Positions 10,301 to 16,666 of a stretch of DNA of 64,000 bases are shown here, piece after piece. Position 1 is the stretch's first letter. The number at the start of each line of letters is the position of its first letter. Under the pieces are notes generated by a model, which saw only the letters and a list, made by a program, of their open reading frames with translations, did no database searches and had not been told where the DNA came from. Made by a program: the position numbers and the translations under genes. Origin of the DNA: Actinocatenispora thailandica (GTDB lineage Bacteria; Actinomycetota; Actinomycetes; Mycobacteriales; Micromonosporaceae); assembly GCF_016865425.1 (NCBI RefSeq), contig NZ_AP023355.1:5082198-5146197 (forward strand). The letters are read 5' to 3'.

Positions 10301-10751
10301 CGATGCGACCTACACGGTGCTGGAACGCATCTACGCTGCCCGGCTGCTGGCCTCGGTCGGGGTCGAGCGGTTGGCGGCGGAGTTGCTGCTGCGGCTGGCC
10401 TACGATGCCCGCCTGCCGGGGGTGCAGCGGGTCGAGGCGCTCTGGCATCTCGGCCGGTTCTGGCCGCAGCAGGCGACCGATCGGCTGGTCGGCTGGGTCA
10501 CCGACGACGGCGCCGATCCCGCCCTGCGCGCCGACGCGCTGGCGATGTTGACCTCGATGGACGGCGACGCCGCCGGTGCCGCGGCGGCCACCCTGGCCGG
10601 CGACGCTACCGTACGGTGGGGCTTCCGGGCCGGCGCGGCCCGGCTGCTCGCGGATCCCGCCGTCGCGCAGCCGCGGGCGGCACGGATACTGCGCGCCCTG
10701 GACGAGCGGATCGGCACGCAGCGCAGGCACCGCGACGAAGGGACCCGTTGA
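7344..10751 (+). CDS. Trypsin-like peptidase / NACHT NTPase / helical-repeat protein
   Basis: A 1135-residue multidomain protein. Residues 1-190 are a trypsin-like serine protease with a complete triad: His42 in CAHVV, Asp82 in PDLAVIRV, Ser154 in GMSGGPV. There is no signal peptide, so it acts in the cytoplasm. Residues from about 270 form a NACHT STAND NTPase, with Walker A GGPGSGKST (279-287) and Walker B LYLIDGVDEV (370-379). The rest (about 700-1130) is HEAT-like helical repeats suited to sensing. The stop overlaps the start of the next gene (TGATG), so the two are coupled. The architecture matches the NLR-like biological-conflict systems described for multicellular bacteria. A role in phage or stress-triggered proteolysis is inferred. 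Confidence 0.9.
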   Translation: MAVRSGVALEMGRRSTVQVWSGGAHLGSGFFAAAGLVLTCAHVVWRQPDRVSLRWEGHELPGEVVVRAPAEFGGGAFYGFPDLAVIRVGTAIDHPVPWLAAPTAKVPRRLIGYGFTTATPDPGIGLEGVELWVGGRSGARYLNVTNAEIHRGMSGGPVLDPVTGQVYGVVKGSRDYATPRGGWLIRTAAVQDLFDEHPELLRTAAPPVSLLRPDPGTPLHHLLAAQHRVVDRLPYGLDDRPPPLSSVYVRQHTRRTDEDTDPAPVTDVLHRNRNVLVLGGPGSGKSTLVQHLAVDTAAWWLAAETDTDRPAPKAGPVVAVRLSAAGLARTRAPFPVAVSRAVTNDLGMHLDSAVPPAVFESPPAPGASWLYLIDGVDEVLDAAERSRLLAVLHDRLAEFATEARFLITSRVLPDGELDALADGVATGAADRYGEYLLDPFDRSGLAAFARHWFTWRAPERAPELSAGFLAEVRRARLFSLVQVPLLATIAAIVYERDPAASLPADRTSLYRETVQALLYTRRVRLGTRDELRRALGPFGPAAESFADWLFDHTEACLEHLAHGWLTRAQAPTIEGAVAWVWAATEVPAGVPLAGLLRELLLGSGLLVAQRDGLAFSHQSFAEYLAAGHTARHFDPSVWLADIGALGPSSGDLFGLARWVEMGNDPVPLLRRLLGGRAGTADDQPGQRRDSRARRIAAGLLDVVDARGGSTVGAWDAVGNFCAVLRDGIRLPDDDRRELLELVRRNLRRIRRLDDELSLSRLRDVLRVLLVRGDGAWCLAAVMRDPRTSEITRIEAARTLVQHRDSEPARELLRDLAYRRRAGEGRLWAMRTLAAVGTERDRRYAVFRLGQIVAGADSGATWMRAAVLLAELEPPVIEDPGVAVRAGPGAPEPAAAPRALEVAVLSRVTEPSRELHERVEALDLFGALVPHPADEPDPRSPLIDLSRRTQPDHAAARLVALRAASAIAQVHHTAPADARRALLALAGDATYTVLERIYAARLLASVGVERLAAELLLRLAYDARLPGVQRVEALWHLGRFWPQQATDRLVGWVTDDGADPALRADALAMLTSMDGDAAGAAAATLAGDATVRWGFRAGAARLLADPAVAQPRAARILRALDERIGTQRRHRDEGTR

Positions 10752-11065
10752 TGCAGTCACGGATAGAGCAGGTGACCGTCGCGCCGGGCGAGACCATCGA
10801 GGCCGAGATCCGGCTGGCCGACACCGGTGGCGATGCGACCGCGTTCAACCGGCTCGATCTGGCCGACGCGACCGAGTCGATCCACCGCATCGGCAGCTGG
10901 GTCTACCGCACCGTGCACGACGGGCTGCCCCGCCGCCCGCAGAAGGTCGGCGTCGAGTTCGGCCTCAAGCTCGCCATCAAGTCCGGCAAGCTGACCAGCG
11001 TGCTGGCCGAGGCCAGCGGGGAGGCGAGCCTGGTGGTCCGGCTGGAGTGGGAACACGACGGCTGA
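10751..11065 (+). CDS. Trypco1-like small partner protein (CU044_2847 family)
   Basis: 104 residues, translationally coupled to the trypsin-NACHT gene by a TGATG overlap. The sequence has the features of trypsin-co-occurring domain 1: IEQVTVAPGETIEAEI at the start, VGVEFGLKLAIKSGKLTSVLAEASGEASLVVRLEW at the end. In established families this domain sits beside trypsin-like peptidase/STAND proteins and is thought to be their regulator or substrate. It has no membrane segment. The assignment rests on recalled family resemblance plus context. The 3' end overlaps the convergent reductase reading frame. Confidence 0.8.
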   Translation: MQSRIEQVTVAPGETIEAEIRLADTGGDATAFNRLDLADATESIHRIGSWVYRTVHDGLPRRPQKVGVEFGLKLAIKSGKLTSVLAEASGEASLVVRLEWEHDG

Positions 11066-11676
11066 CACCCGCCCGCAGCGCCCTCAGGCAGCTCCCTTCG
11101 GGCGGGGTGCAGCGTCGGCCGGTAGACCAGCTCCTGGATGTTGCCGTCGAGCGTGCGGGTTTCCAGCAGCTCCAGGTCGAAGTCGGCGGCGCCGGCGAAG
11201 ATCGGCCCGGTGCCGGTCTGCCCGGTGATCACCGGGAACAGCGTCACCTGCAGCCGGTCGACCAGGCCGGCGGCCAGCAGCGCCCGGTTCATCGACAGGC
11301 TGCCGTGCGAGCGCAGCGGTACCGCCGACTCCTGCTTGAGCCGGCCGACGACCTCGACCGCGTCGCCGGGCGCCACGGTGGCGTCCGGCCAGTCGAGCGG
11401 TTCGGTCAGCGTGGTCGACACGATCGTGGCGGGCATCCGGCGCATCCGCGTCACCCACTCGTCGTACACGGCCTCGTCGGCACCGCTGGCCAGCAGCTGG
11501 GCGAACGCCCGGTAGGTGTTGGCGCCGAAGACCATCCGCTGCGGCCGGTCGTAGAGGGCGAGCCGGTGCTCCAGCAACTCCGGGCCCTGCTTGCCCCAGT
11601 AGCCACCCCAGTCGCCGGTGGCGGTGCCGAAGCCGTCGAGGCTGCTGAACACGTCGATGGTGTACGTCGCGGTCAT
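10903..11676 (-). CDS. RibD-C/dihydrofolate reductase-like protein
   Basis: Reductase of the DHFR/RibD C-terminal superfamily, common in actinobacteria and usually of unknown substrate. Visible features are the start YTIDVFSSLDGFG, then MVFGANTYRAF, the central SLSMNRALLAAGLVDRLQVTLFPVITG and a final ELVYRP. The ATG at 11676 has AGGAG 6 nt upstream. The family normally ends soon after YRP, which is about position 11100. Here the frame continues about 60 residues with unrelated composition, overlapping the convergent Trypco1-like gene by 163 bp. The tail is probably not native: a lost stop or a one-base indel (another frame stops at 11084). Confidence 0.8.
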   Translation of the reverse strand: MTATYTIDVFSSLDGFGTATGDWGGYWGKQGPELLEHRLALYDRPQRMVFGANTYRAFAQLLASGADEAVYDEWVTRMRRMPATIVSTTLTEPLDWPDATVAPGDAVEVVGRLKQESAVPLRSHGSLSMNRALLAAGLVDRLQVTLFPVITGQTGTGPIFAGAADFDLELLETRTLDGNIQELVYRPTLHPARRELPEGAAGGCQPSCSHSSRTTRLASPLASASTLVSLPDLMASLRPNSTPTFCGRRGSPSCTVR

Positions 11677-11800
11677 GGTGGGCTCCTCAGGAAGTCGCGT
11701 ACGACCATGCAGACTGGGCAACGCCGGCCAACTCATCGCCGTTGCTGTCGGCACCACCCGGCGGAGGGACGGGCCGGCGCAGCCAGGCCGGCCCGAGCGC

Positions 11801-12325
11801 TCAGGCGGGCCAGAGCCAGCCGGCGAGGTGGGCGAGCCCGGGTTGGCACACCAGGCCGGTTGGCGTCGCCGCGCAGGACGCCGCGTTCCATGCCAGCACC
11901 AGCACCACGATCACCAGCAGCCGGCCGACGACCCGGCCGCGCCACAGCACCAGCTCCAGCCGGGCCGGCAGCCGCCGTACGCCCCGATCGGCCCAGCCCG
12001 CCACCGCGAGGACACCCTGCCCGTACCGGTGGACGACGGTGGGTGCGCGCCCGGTGGCGCGCCGGAACAAGCTCGCCAGCAGGAAGTCGGGCACCAGCAG
12101 CAGCGCCTGCAGCACGACGAGGAGCGCCCGCAGCAGCACCACCAGCGCCGGACCGGCCAACTGCACCGCGGCCCACAGCAGCGCGCCGAGCAACCGGGCC
12201 AGCACGTACCCGAGAAGCACCAGCAGCGCCCACCAGGCCAGCTCGCGGACCCAGCCGGGCGCGCCCCAGCCGCCGAACAGCCGCCCGGGTACGCCGACCG
12301 CCCAGGCCACGAACTCCCGCGTCAC
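11801..12325 (-). CDS. Polytopic membrane protein
   Basis: A 174-residue integral membrane protein with no recognised family. Hydrophobic segments are around residues 28-48 (LAWWALLVLLGYVLARLLGA), 50-85, and 133-148 (VVGRLLVIVVLVLAW), separated by Arg-rich loops. It starts at GTG 12325, whose GTGA overlaps the stop of the upstream gene, so the two are translationally coupled. The pair is probably one functional unit at the membrane. The 125 bp downstream, up to the RibD-like gene, carry nothing recognisable. Confidence 0.75.
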   Translation of the reverse strand: MTREFVAWAVGVPGRLFGGWGAPGWVRELAWWALLVLLGYVLARLLGALLWAAVQLAGPALVVLLRALLVVLQALLLVPDFLLASLFRRATGRAPTVVHRYGQGVLAVAGWADRGVRRLPARLELVLWRGRVVGRLLVIVVLVLAWNAASCAATPTGLVCQPGLAHLAGWLWPA

Positions 12326-12774
12326 CGTTCGGCCTCGGCCGGGCCGGGGACGGGGCTGGTCTCGATGTCGGTGACCACGATCCCGTCACCGGACTCCCAG
12401 GTCGCGTCGCGCTCGGCCGGCGGCCGGTGCGCGAGAGCGGCCAGGTGGTCGCGGCAGTCGCGCCAACCGTCGACGGAGCGGGCGGCGACCACCGCGACCG
12501 GATCGTGCACCCGCGCGACGCCGCTGACCCGGAGTTGCTCGCCATCGGAGCCGGTCGCGGTGACCTGCAGTCGCTGCCGGGTCAGATCCACCCCGTAGAC
12601 GCGGCGGGGGCGGCGCCACCACAGCTCACCGGGGGTGTAGCCGCCGGCCGGGGCACTCAGCCGGCCGGCCGCCGACTCGTACACCAGGGCCAGCCCGGGC
12701 CGGGACGGATGCCGGTGCCACGGCGGGAACCGCCGTACCTCCTCGACGAAGACCAGCGGTCCGGGCGTGTCCAC
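12322..12774 (-). CDS. Hypothetical protein, possibly Band-7-like
   Basis: About 150 residues from a likely GTG at 12774 (MDTPGPLVFVEEVRRFPPWHRHP); the frame stays open to 12867, so the start is uncertain. The stretch VYGVDLTRQRLQVTATGSDGEQLRVSGVARVHDP resembles the core of SPFH/Band-7 domains, where a similar strand pattern precedes a conserved DP, but the match is weak. It overlaps the downstream membrane-protein gene by GTGA. A membrane-associated role with that partner is the simplest reading. Confidence 0.6.
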   Translation of the reverse strand: MDTPGPLVFVEEVRRFPPWHRHPSRPGLALVYESAAGRLSAPAGGYTPGELWWRRPRRVYGVDLTRQRLQVTATGSDGEQLRVSGVARVHDPVAVVAARSVDGWRDCRDHLAALAHRPPAERDATWESGDGIVVTDIETSPVPGPAEAER

Positions 12775-12980
12775 ACCGCAAATAGTGACAGCCGCCCGAA
12801 ACACCCCGCAACCGCCCACCGTTCGCACCTGCCCGCGGTACGCCGGGCCGGTCGGGCCGCTGACCACGAGGTGGCCGAGCCGGCGCGGCGTGCCGGCAGG
12901 CAGCGGCCGGCGCCGGCATGCACCGGGACGGCCAGCGGAAATCTGTTTGCCTTTCCCGCGCGCTGCGGCAGGCTCGGGGG

Positions 12981-13892
12981 ATGGCCACCACCATCCGGAC
13001 GGCGAGCACCGACGCCGACTACGAGTCCTGGCGCGCGGTGCGGCTCGCGGTCATGCCGTACGAGCGCTGTCCGAGCGTCGCGGAACTCCGAGGCGTCGAC
13101 CGTCCCGGCCGGCTGATGGTGCTGGCCGAGATCGACGCCCAGGTGGTCGGCAGCGGCGTGGCGGACCGCTCCGGCGACGGCCAGCGAGCGTCGCTGACCG
13201 CGTTCGTCCGGCCGGACTTCCGCCGCCGCGGCGTCGGTACCGACCTGCTTCGGGTGCTGGCCGGGCACGCCGTCGACCTGGGCTACGACACGGCAGGGAC
13301 GTTCGTCGACGACGAGGGCTCCCGGCGGTTCGCCGAAGGCTTCGGGTTCGCCGAGATCAACCGGGAGGTCGAGCAGGTTCGACGGATCGGTGCCGAGCCG
13401 TGGCCGGCGCCGCCCACCGGGTACCAGATCGTCTCGGTCGCCGAGCGCCCGGAGCTGTGGGCCGCGGCCTATCACCAGGTCGCGCTGCCGACCCTGCCGG
13501 ACATGGATCACCCGAGCGCGCTGCAGGTGTCCGCGGCCGAGTGGCAGAAGGAGTGGATCAACGACCCGGCCGCGATGTTCGTCGCCGTCGTCGGTACCGA
13601 CGTGATCGGGGTGGCGGGGCTGAAACTCGACTCCGACCGGCCAGAACGTGCCGAAGTCGGCTACACCGCCGTGCGCCGCGAGTGGCGCGGCAGGTCGGTC
13701 GCCGCCACGCTCAAACGCACCAGCATGGCGTGGGCCGCCGAGCACGGCATCACCGAGATCTACACCTGGACGCAGCGCGGCAACGAGGCGATGCGCCGCC
13801 TCAACGAGCACCTCGGCTTCCGCTACGGCATCGTCAGCAGCACCATGCGGGCGCCGCTGCCGCTGGCCGTCGAGCCGCCGGGAACGCGCTGA
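12981..13892 (+). CDS. Tandem GNAT N-acetyltransferase
   Basis: 303 residues containing two GNAT folds. The first carries VRPDFRRRGVGTDLLRVL, the acetyl-CoA pyrophosphate loop, around residue 75. The second carries VRREWRGRSVAATLKRTSMAW around residue 235. The ATG at 12981 is chosen because the upstream extension lacks domain residues. A GGCAGG lies 8 nt before it but no clear ribosome-binding site is adjacent. Two-domain GNATs of this type act on small molecules such as amino sugars, antibiotics or mycothiol precursors. It is not MshD by the visible motifs, and the substrate is unknown. Confidence 0.85.
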   Translation: MATTIRTASTDADYESWRAVRLAVMPYERCPSVAELRGVDRPGRLMVLAEIDAQVVGSGVADRSGDGQRASLTAFVRPDFRRRGVGTDLLRVLAGHAVDLGYDTAGTFVDDEGSRRFAEGFGFAEINREVEQVRRIGAEPWPAPPTGYQIVSVAERPELWAAAYHQVALPTLPDMDHPSALQVSAAEWQKEWINDPAAMFVAVVGTDVIGVAGLKLDSDRPERAEVGYTAVRREWRGRSVAATLKRTSMAWAAEHGITEIYTWTQRGNEAMRRLNEHLGFRYGIVSSTMRAPLPLAVEPPGTR

Positions 13893-13914
13893 GCCCACCC
13901 GGCGGCCCGGTTCG

Positions 13915-14496
13915 TCACGCCGGGGTCGGGCGGTGTGTGGGACTGCCGTAGTCCGGGTCGCGGCCGGTGATGGCGACGATCCGGTCGATCAGCGGGGCGT
14001 CGTCGGCGACCGGTCGCCGCGGCCCCCACAGCTGCGGCACCGGTGCGGCGGGCACGAACACCGCCACGTGCTCCAGGCAGGCGCGCAGCGTCGCATCGGA
14101 CAGCTGCCACGGCAGGCCGGCGGCGCGGGCGATGTCCCAGCCGTGCACGACCAGTTCGGTGAGCGCGACCCGTCCCCAGGTCCGGTTGGGCAACTCGACG
14201 CCCACGTCGGTACTGCCCTGCCAGGCGCCGGGCTCGTCCCACGCCGCGCCCAGCTCCCGCACGTGCGCCGACACCCGCTGCCGCCAGCCGTCGTCGAACC
14301 GGGTCGGCGCCGGCTGGTCGTCGAGGTCGACCTGCTTGCGGGCCAGGCGGGCGAAGCCCTGCGACACCTCGTCCACGTGCCCGATCACCGCACCGAGGTC
14401 GTACTCGCGGCACGGTGTCACGCCGTCCAGTTGCTCGTCTCGTACCGCCTCCACCAGCGCCGCCATCCGCTCCGCGGCGGGATTCAGGTCGATCAC
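13915..14496 (-). CDS. TIGR03086-type metal-binding protein
   Basis: 193 residues of the DinB/mycothiol-dependent maleylpyruvate isomerase-like superfamily. The metal-site histidines are expected in VIGHVDEVSQGF and LVVHGWDIARA, and the family signature is the opening LNPAAERMAALVEAV with DGVTPCREYDLGAVIGHV. It starts at GTG 14496 with AGGAGG at 14501-14506. Relatives are thought to be mycothiol-linked transferases or isomerases in the cytoplasm. The gene is convergent with the GNAT gene, with only 22 bp between stops. Confidence 0.85.
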   Translation of the reverse strand: MIDLNPAAERMAALVEAVRDEQLDGVTPCREYDLGAVIGHVDEVSQGFARLARKQVDLDDQPAPTRFDDGWRQRVSAHVRELGAAWDEPGAWQGSTDVGVELPNRTWGRVALTELVVHGWDIARAAGLPWQLSDATLRACLEHVAVFVPAAPVPQLWGPRRPVADDAPLIDRIVAITGRDPDYGSPTHRPTPA

Positions 14497-14586
14497 CGTT
14501 CCTCCTGTTCCCTGCTGTCACCGGTACCGACGACGCCCGGCCGCCGAACTCATCGGGTGCCGGGAAACGCGGCGGGTGACTCGCGG

Positions 14587-15039
14587 TTACTCGGAGGGCC
14601 AGTGGGCCGGCGACCAGTCCCCTGTCGGGTCGGTGGTCTGTCCCACTTCGATCAGGTGACCGTCCGGATCGCGGAGGTAGCAACGGATCTCGTACTGGTG
14701 CTGCTTCGGCGGGGTCAGGAACTGGGCACCCCGGGCGCTCCACTCCGCGTACACGGTGTGAATGTCCCTGACGCGAATGTTGAGGAAGCTGCTGACCCGG
14801 TCGAGATCGCGCGGCGTCTCCAGGGTGACCTCCGGCTTGTCGTCGGTCGGGCCGCCGCCGACGTTGATGATGATCCAGCTGTTGGCCAGCGCGACGTAGG
14901 TGAGCCCGCCGGGACCCGAGTAGGCCAGCCGGCCGCCGAGCACGTCGGTGTAGAAGCGCCGCGAGCGCTCGACATCGTCCGAGACGATGAAGTGGGCCAG
15001 CACCAGGTCCTCAGCGGGCGGTGGTGTGGTCTCGGCCAT
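14587..15039 (-). CDS. VOC-family (glyoxalase/bleomycin-resistance) protein
   Basis: A 150-residue single VOC module with the two-half beta-alpha-beta pattern: LAHFIVSDDVERSRRFYTDVLGG at the start and CYLRDPDGHLIEVGQ at the end. His and Glu in DPDGHLIEVG are the typical metal ligands. The ATG at 15039 has AGGAGG at 15045-15050. It acts in the cytoplasm on a small molecule; members include antibiotic-binding and dioxygenase-like proteins, and the sequence does not separate these. It reads in the same direction as the TIGR03086 gene, 90 bp away, and may share its transcript. Confidence 0.85.
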   Translation of the reverse strand: MAETTPPPAEDLVLAHFIVSDDVERSRRFYTDVLGGRLAYSGPGGLTYVALANSWIIINVGGGPTDDKPEVTLETPRDLDRVSSFLNIRVRDIHTVYAEWSARGAQFLTPPKQHQYEIRCYLRDPDGHLIEVGQTTDPTGDWSPAHWPSE

Positions 15040-15284
15040 CCGAACCTCCTCTGGTCGGGACGCGGAACCGGTCCTGCGGCGGTTCGGCGGCACGGTGCGC
15101 CCAGGATCCGCGGCGGCGATGCGGGCGCGGTCGACAGCTGGCATCGGATCCTCGCGGGATGCCCAGGGCCGGCTCGACCGCGCCGTTGCTGCTCAGCGTG
15201 TCTGCCCATGCACGCTACGCCTGCTGCGCGGCGGCGACCGGGTTCCGGGGAATCTGGACCGCGCAACGCGTCCGGGGCGCGTCC

Positions 15285-15338
15285 CCGGTGTGGGACTCGT
15301 GGCCGGTGTGGGACTCGTGGCCGGTGTGGGACTCGTGG
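15285..15338. repeat. Three tandem copies of an 18-bp repeat
   Basis: The unit CCGGTGTGGGACTCGTGG occurs three times exactly at 15285-15302, 15303-15320 and 15321-15338, with a partial fourth copy after it. It sits in the gene-free stretch 15040-15467, where only the terminator at 15426-15452 was otherwise recognised. The 18-bp period keeps frame, but no supported gene covers it. Confidence 0.85.
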
Positions 15339-15425
15339 CCGGCCTCGTGGCCGATAGGCGGGTCCCGGCCACGAGCGGCGCCGTGGCCGGGGGCCGGCGA
15401 CGGCGCCGCACGTCCGATCCGTCAT

Positions 15426-15452
15426 GGGGCCGACCCTCCCGCGGTCGGCCCC
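15426..15452. terminator. Terminator of the aldo/keto reductase gene
   Basis: A perfect 10-bp GC stem (15426-15435 with 15443-15452) with a 7-nt loop, 15 bp beyond the stop of the leftward aldo/keto reductase gene. It has no clear U tract, as is common in actinobacteria. Confidence 0.75.
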
Positions 15453-15467
15453 ACGATCTCGGGCCGG

Positions 15468-16529
15468 TCAGCCGGCGGTCGCGGCGGCGCGGTCGGCGGC
15501 GGGGCGGCGGCGCAGGGCCGGGTCGGTCAGCGACGGGGGTGTCCAGGTCGCGTCGAACAGGTCGGTACCCGGCGGGACGAGCTCGTCGATGCGGTCCAGG
15601 GTCGCGTCGTCGAGTTCGAGTTCGGTGCCGGCGAGCAGGTCGTCGAGTTGGCTCGGGGTGCGGGGGCCGAGGATCACCGAGCTGACCGCCGGGTGTACGA
15701 CCGGGAACGCGATCGCCAGCTGCGGCAGCGTGCAGCCCAGCTCGGCGGCGAGGGTCACCAGCTCCTCGACCACCTCGTACTTGCGCTGGTTTCCCGGCAG
15801 GCTCGGATCGAACCGGGACGGGTTGTGCACCGCGCGACCGCTGGTCAGGTCGACCGGCGCGTCCTTGCGGATCCGGCCGGTGAGGAAGCCCCAGCCGAGC
15901 GGGCTCCAGGTCAGTGCGCCCATCCCGTGCCGCTGGCACAGCGGCAGGATGGAGCGTTCGATCCCGCGGGCCAGGATCGAGTACGGCGGCTGCTCGGTGC
16001 GGAACCGCAGCAGCCCGCGCGCCGCCGAGGTCGCGTGCGCCTCGGCGATGTAGTCGGCCGGGAACGTCGAGCAGCCGAAGGCGCGGATCTTGCCCTGGTG
16101 GACCAGGTCGGTCAGCGCCGACAGGGTCTCCTCGATGTCGGTGGTCGGGTCGGGCCGGTGGATCTGGTACAGGTCGATCCAGTCGGTGTCGAGCCGGCGC
16201 AGGCTGTCCTCGACGGCGCGGACGATCCAGCGACGCGAGTTGCCGCTCTGGTTGCGCTGCTCACCCATCGCGAAGTGCACCTTGGTGGCGAGCACGACGT
16301 CGTCGCGGCGGCCCTTGAGCGCGGTGCCGACGATGCGTTCGGACCCGCCGTCCTCACCGTAGGCGTCGGCGGTGTCGATGAAGTTGATTCCCGCGTCCAG
16401 CGCGGTGTGGATCATCCTGGTGCATTCGTCGAGGTCGGTGTTGCCTTCGGAGCCGAACATCATCGTACCGAGGCAGTAGGTGCTGACCTCGATCCCAGTG
16501 CCGCCGAGCGGCCGGTAACGCATCGTCAT
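15468..16529 (-). CDS. Aldo/keto reductase
   Basis: 353 residues of the AKR superfamily (TIM barrel, NADPH-dependent carbonyl reduction). The catalytic tetrad is visible: Asp52 and Tyr57 in FIDTADAYG, Lys83 in LATKVHF, His124 in DLYQIHRPDP. The fold's C-terminal cofactor region is seen at SSVILGPRTPSQLDDLLAG. The length and the KGRRDDVVLATKV signature fit the YajO/AKR11-13-type enzymes. It has its own MerR-type promoter upstream and a hairpin terminator downstream, so it is probably monocistronic and stress-induced. Its substrate is unknown. Confidence 0.9.
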   Translation of the reverse strand: MTMRYRPLGGTGIEVSTYCLGTMMFGSEGNTDLDECTRMIHTALDAGINFIDTADAYGEDGGSERIVGTALKGRRDDVVLATKVHFAMGEQRNQSGNSRRWIVRAVEDSLRRLDTDWIDLYQIHRPDPTTDIEETLSALTDLVHQGKIRAFGCSTFPADYIAEAHATSAARGLLRFRTEQPPYSILARGIERSILPLCQRHGMGALTWSPLGWGFLTGRIRKDAPVDLTSGRAVHNPSRFDPSLPGNQRKYEVVEELVTLAAELGCTLPQLAIAFPVVHPAVSSVILGPRTPSQLDDLLAGTELELDDATLDRIDELVPPGTDLFDATWTPPSLTDPALRRRPAADRAAATAG

Positions 16530-16537
16530 GAGCCGGG

Positions 16538-16568
16538 ACGCTAGCTGCTAGACCGAACTCTAGGTCAA
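16538..16568 (-). promoter_or_regulatory. MerR-type promoter of the aldo/keto reductase
   Basis: Read on the minus strand: TTGACC (16563-16568), a 19-bp spacer, then TAGCGT (16538-16543). The spacer contains an inverted repeat CTAGAGTTCGGTCTAG. A long spacer filled by a dyad is the hallmark of MerR-activated promoters. No MerR gene lies in this window, so the activator would be encoded elsewhere. Confidence 0.6.
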
Positions 16569-16666
16569 CTCGCGGCGCGCGGGCGCTTGGGTGCGCGGCC
16601 ACGGACCGGTCGGCCGGCGCGCTGGGCCGCCGTTCGCTGCGAACTGGTGGGCTGCACAATCGAGGC

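Noticed and set aside
15285-15338. Possible CRISPR or integration repeat
   Set aside because: The units are contiguous without spacers, so it is a simple tandem repeat.
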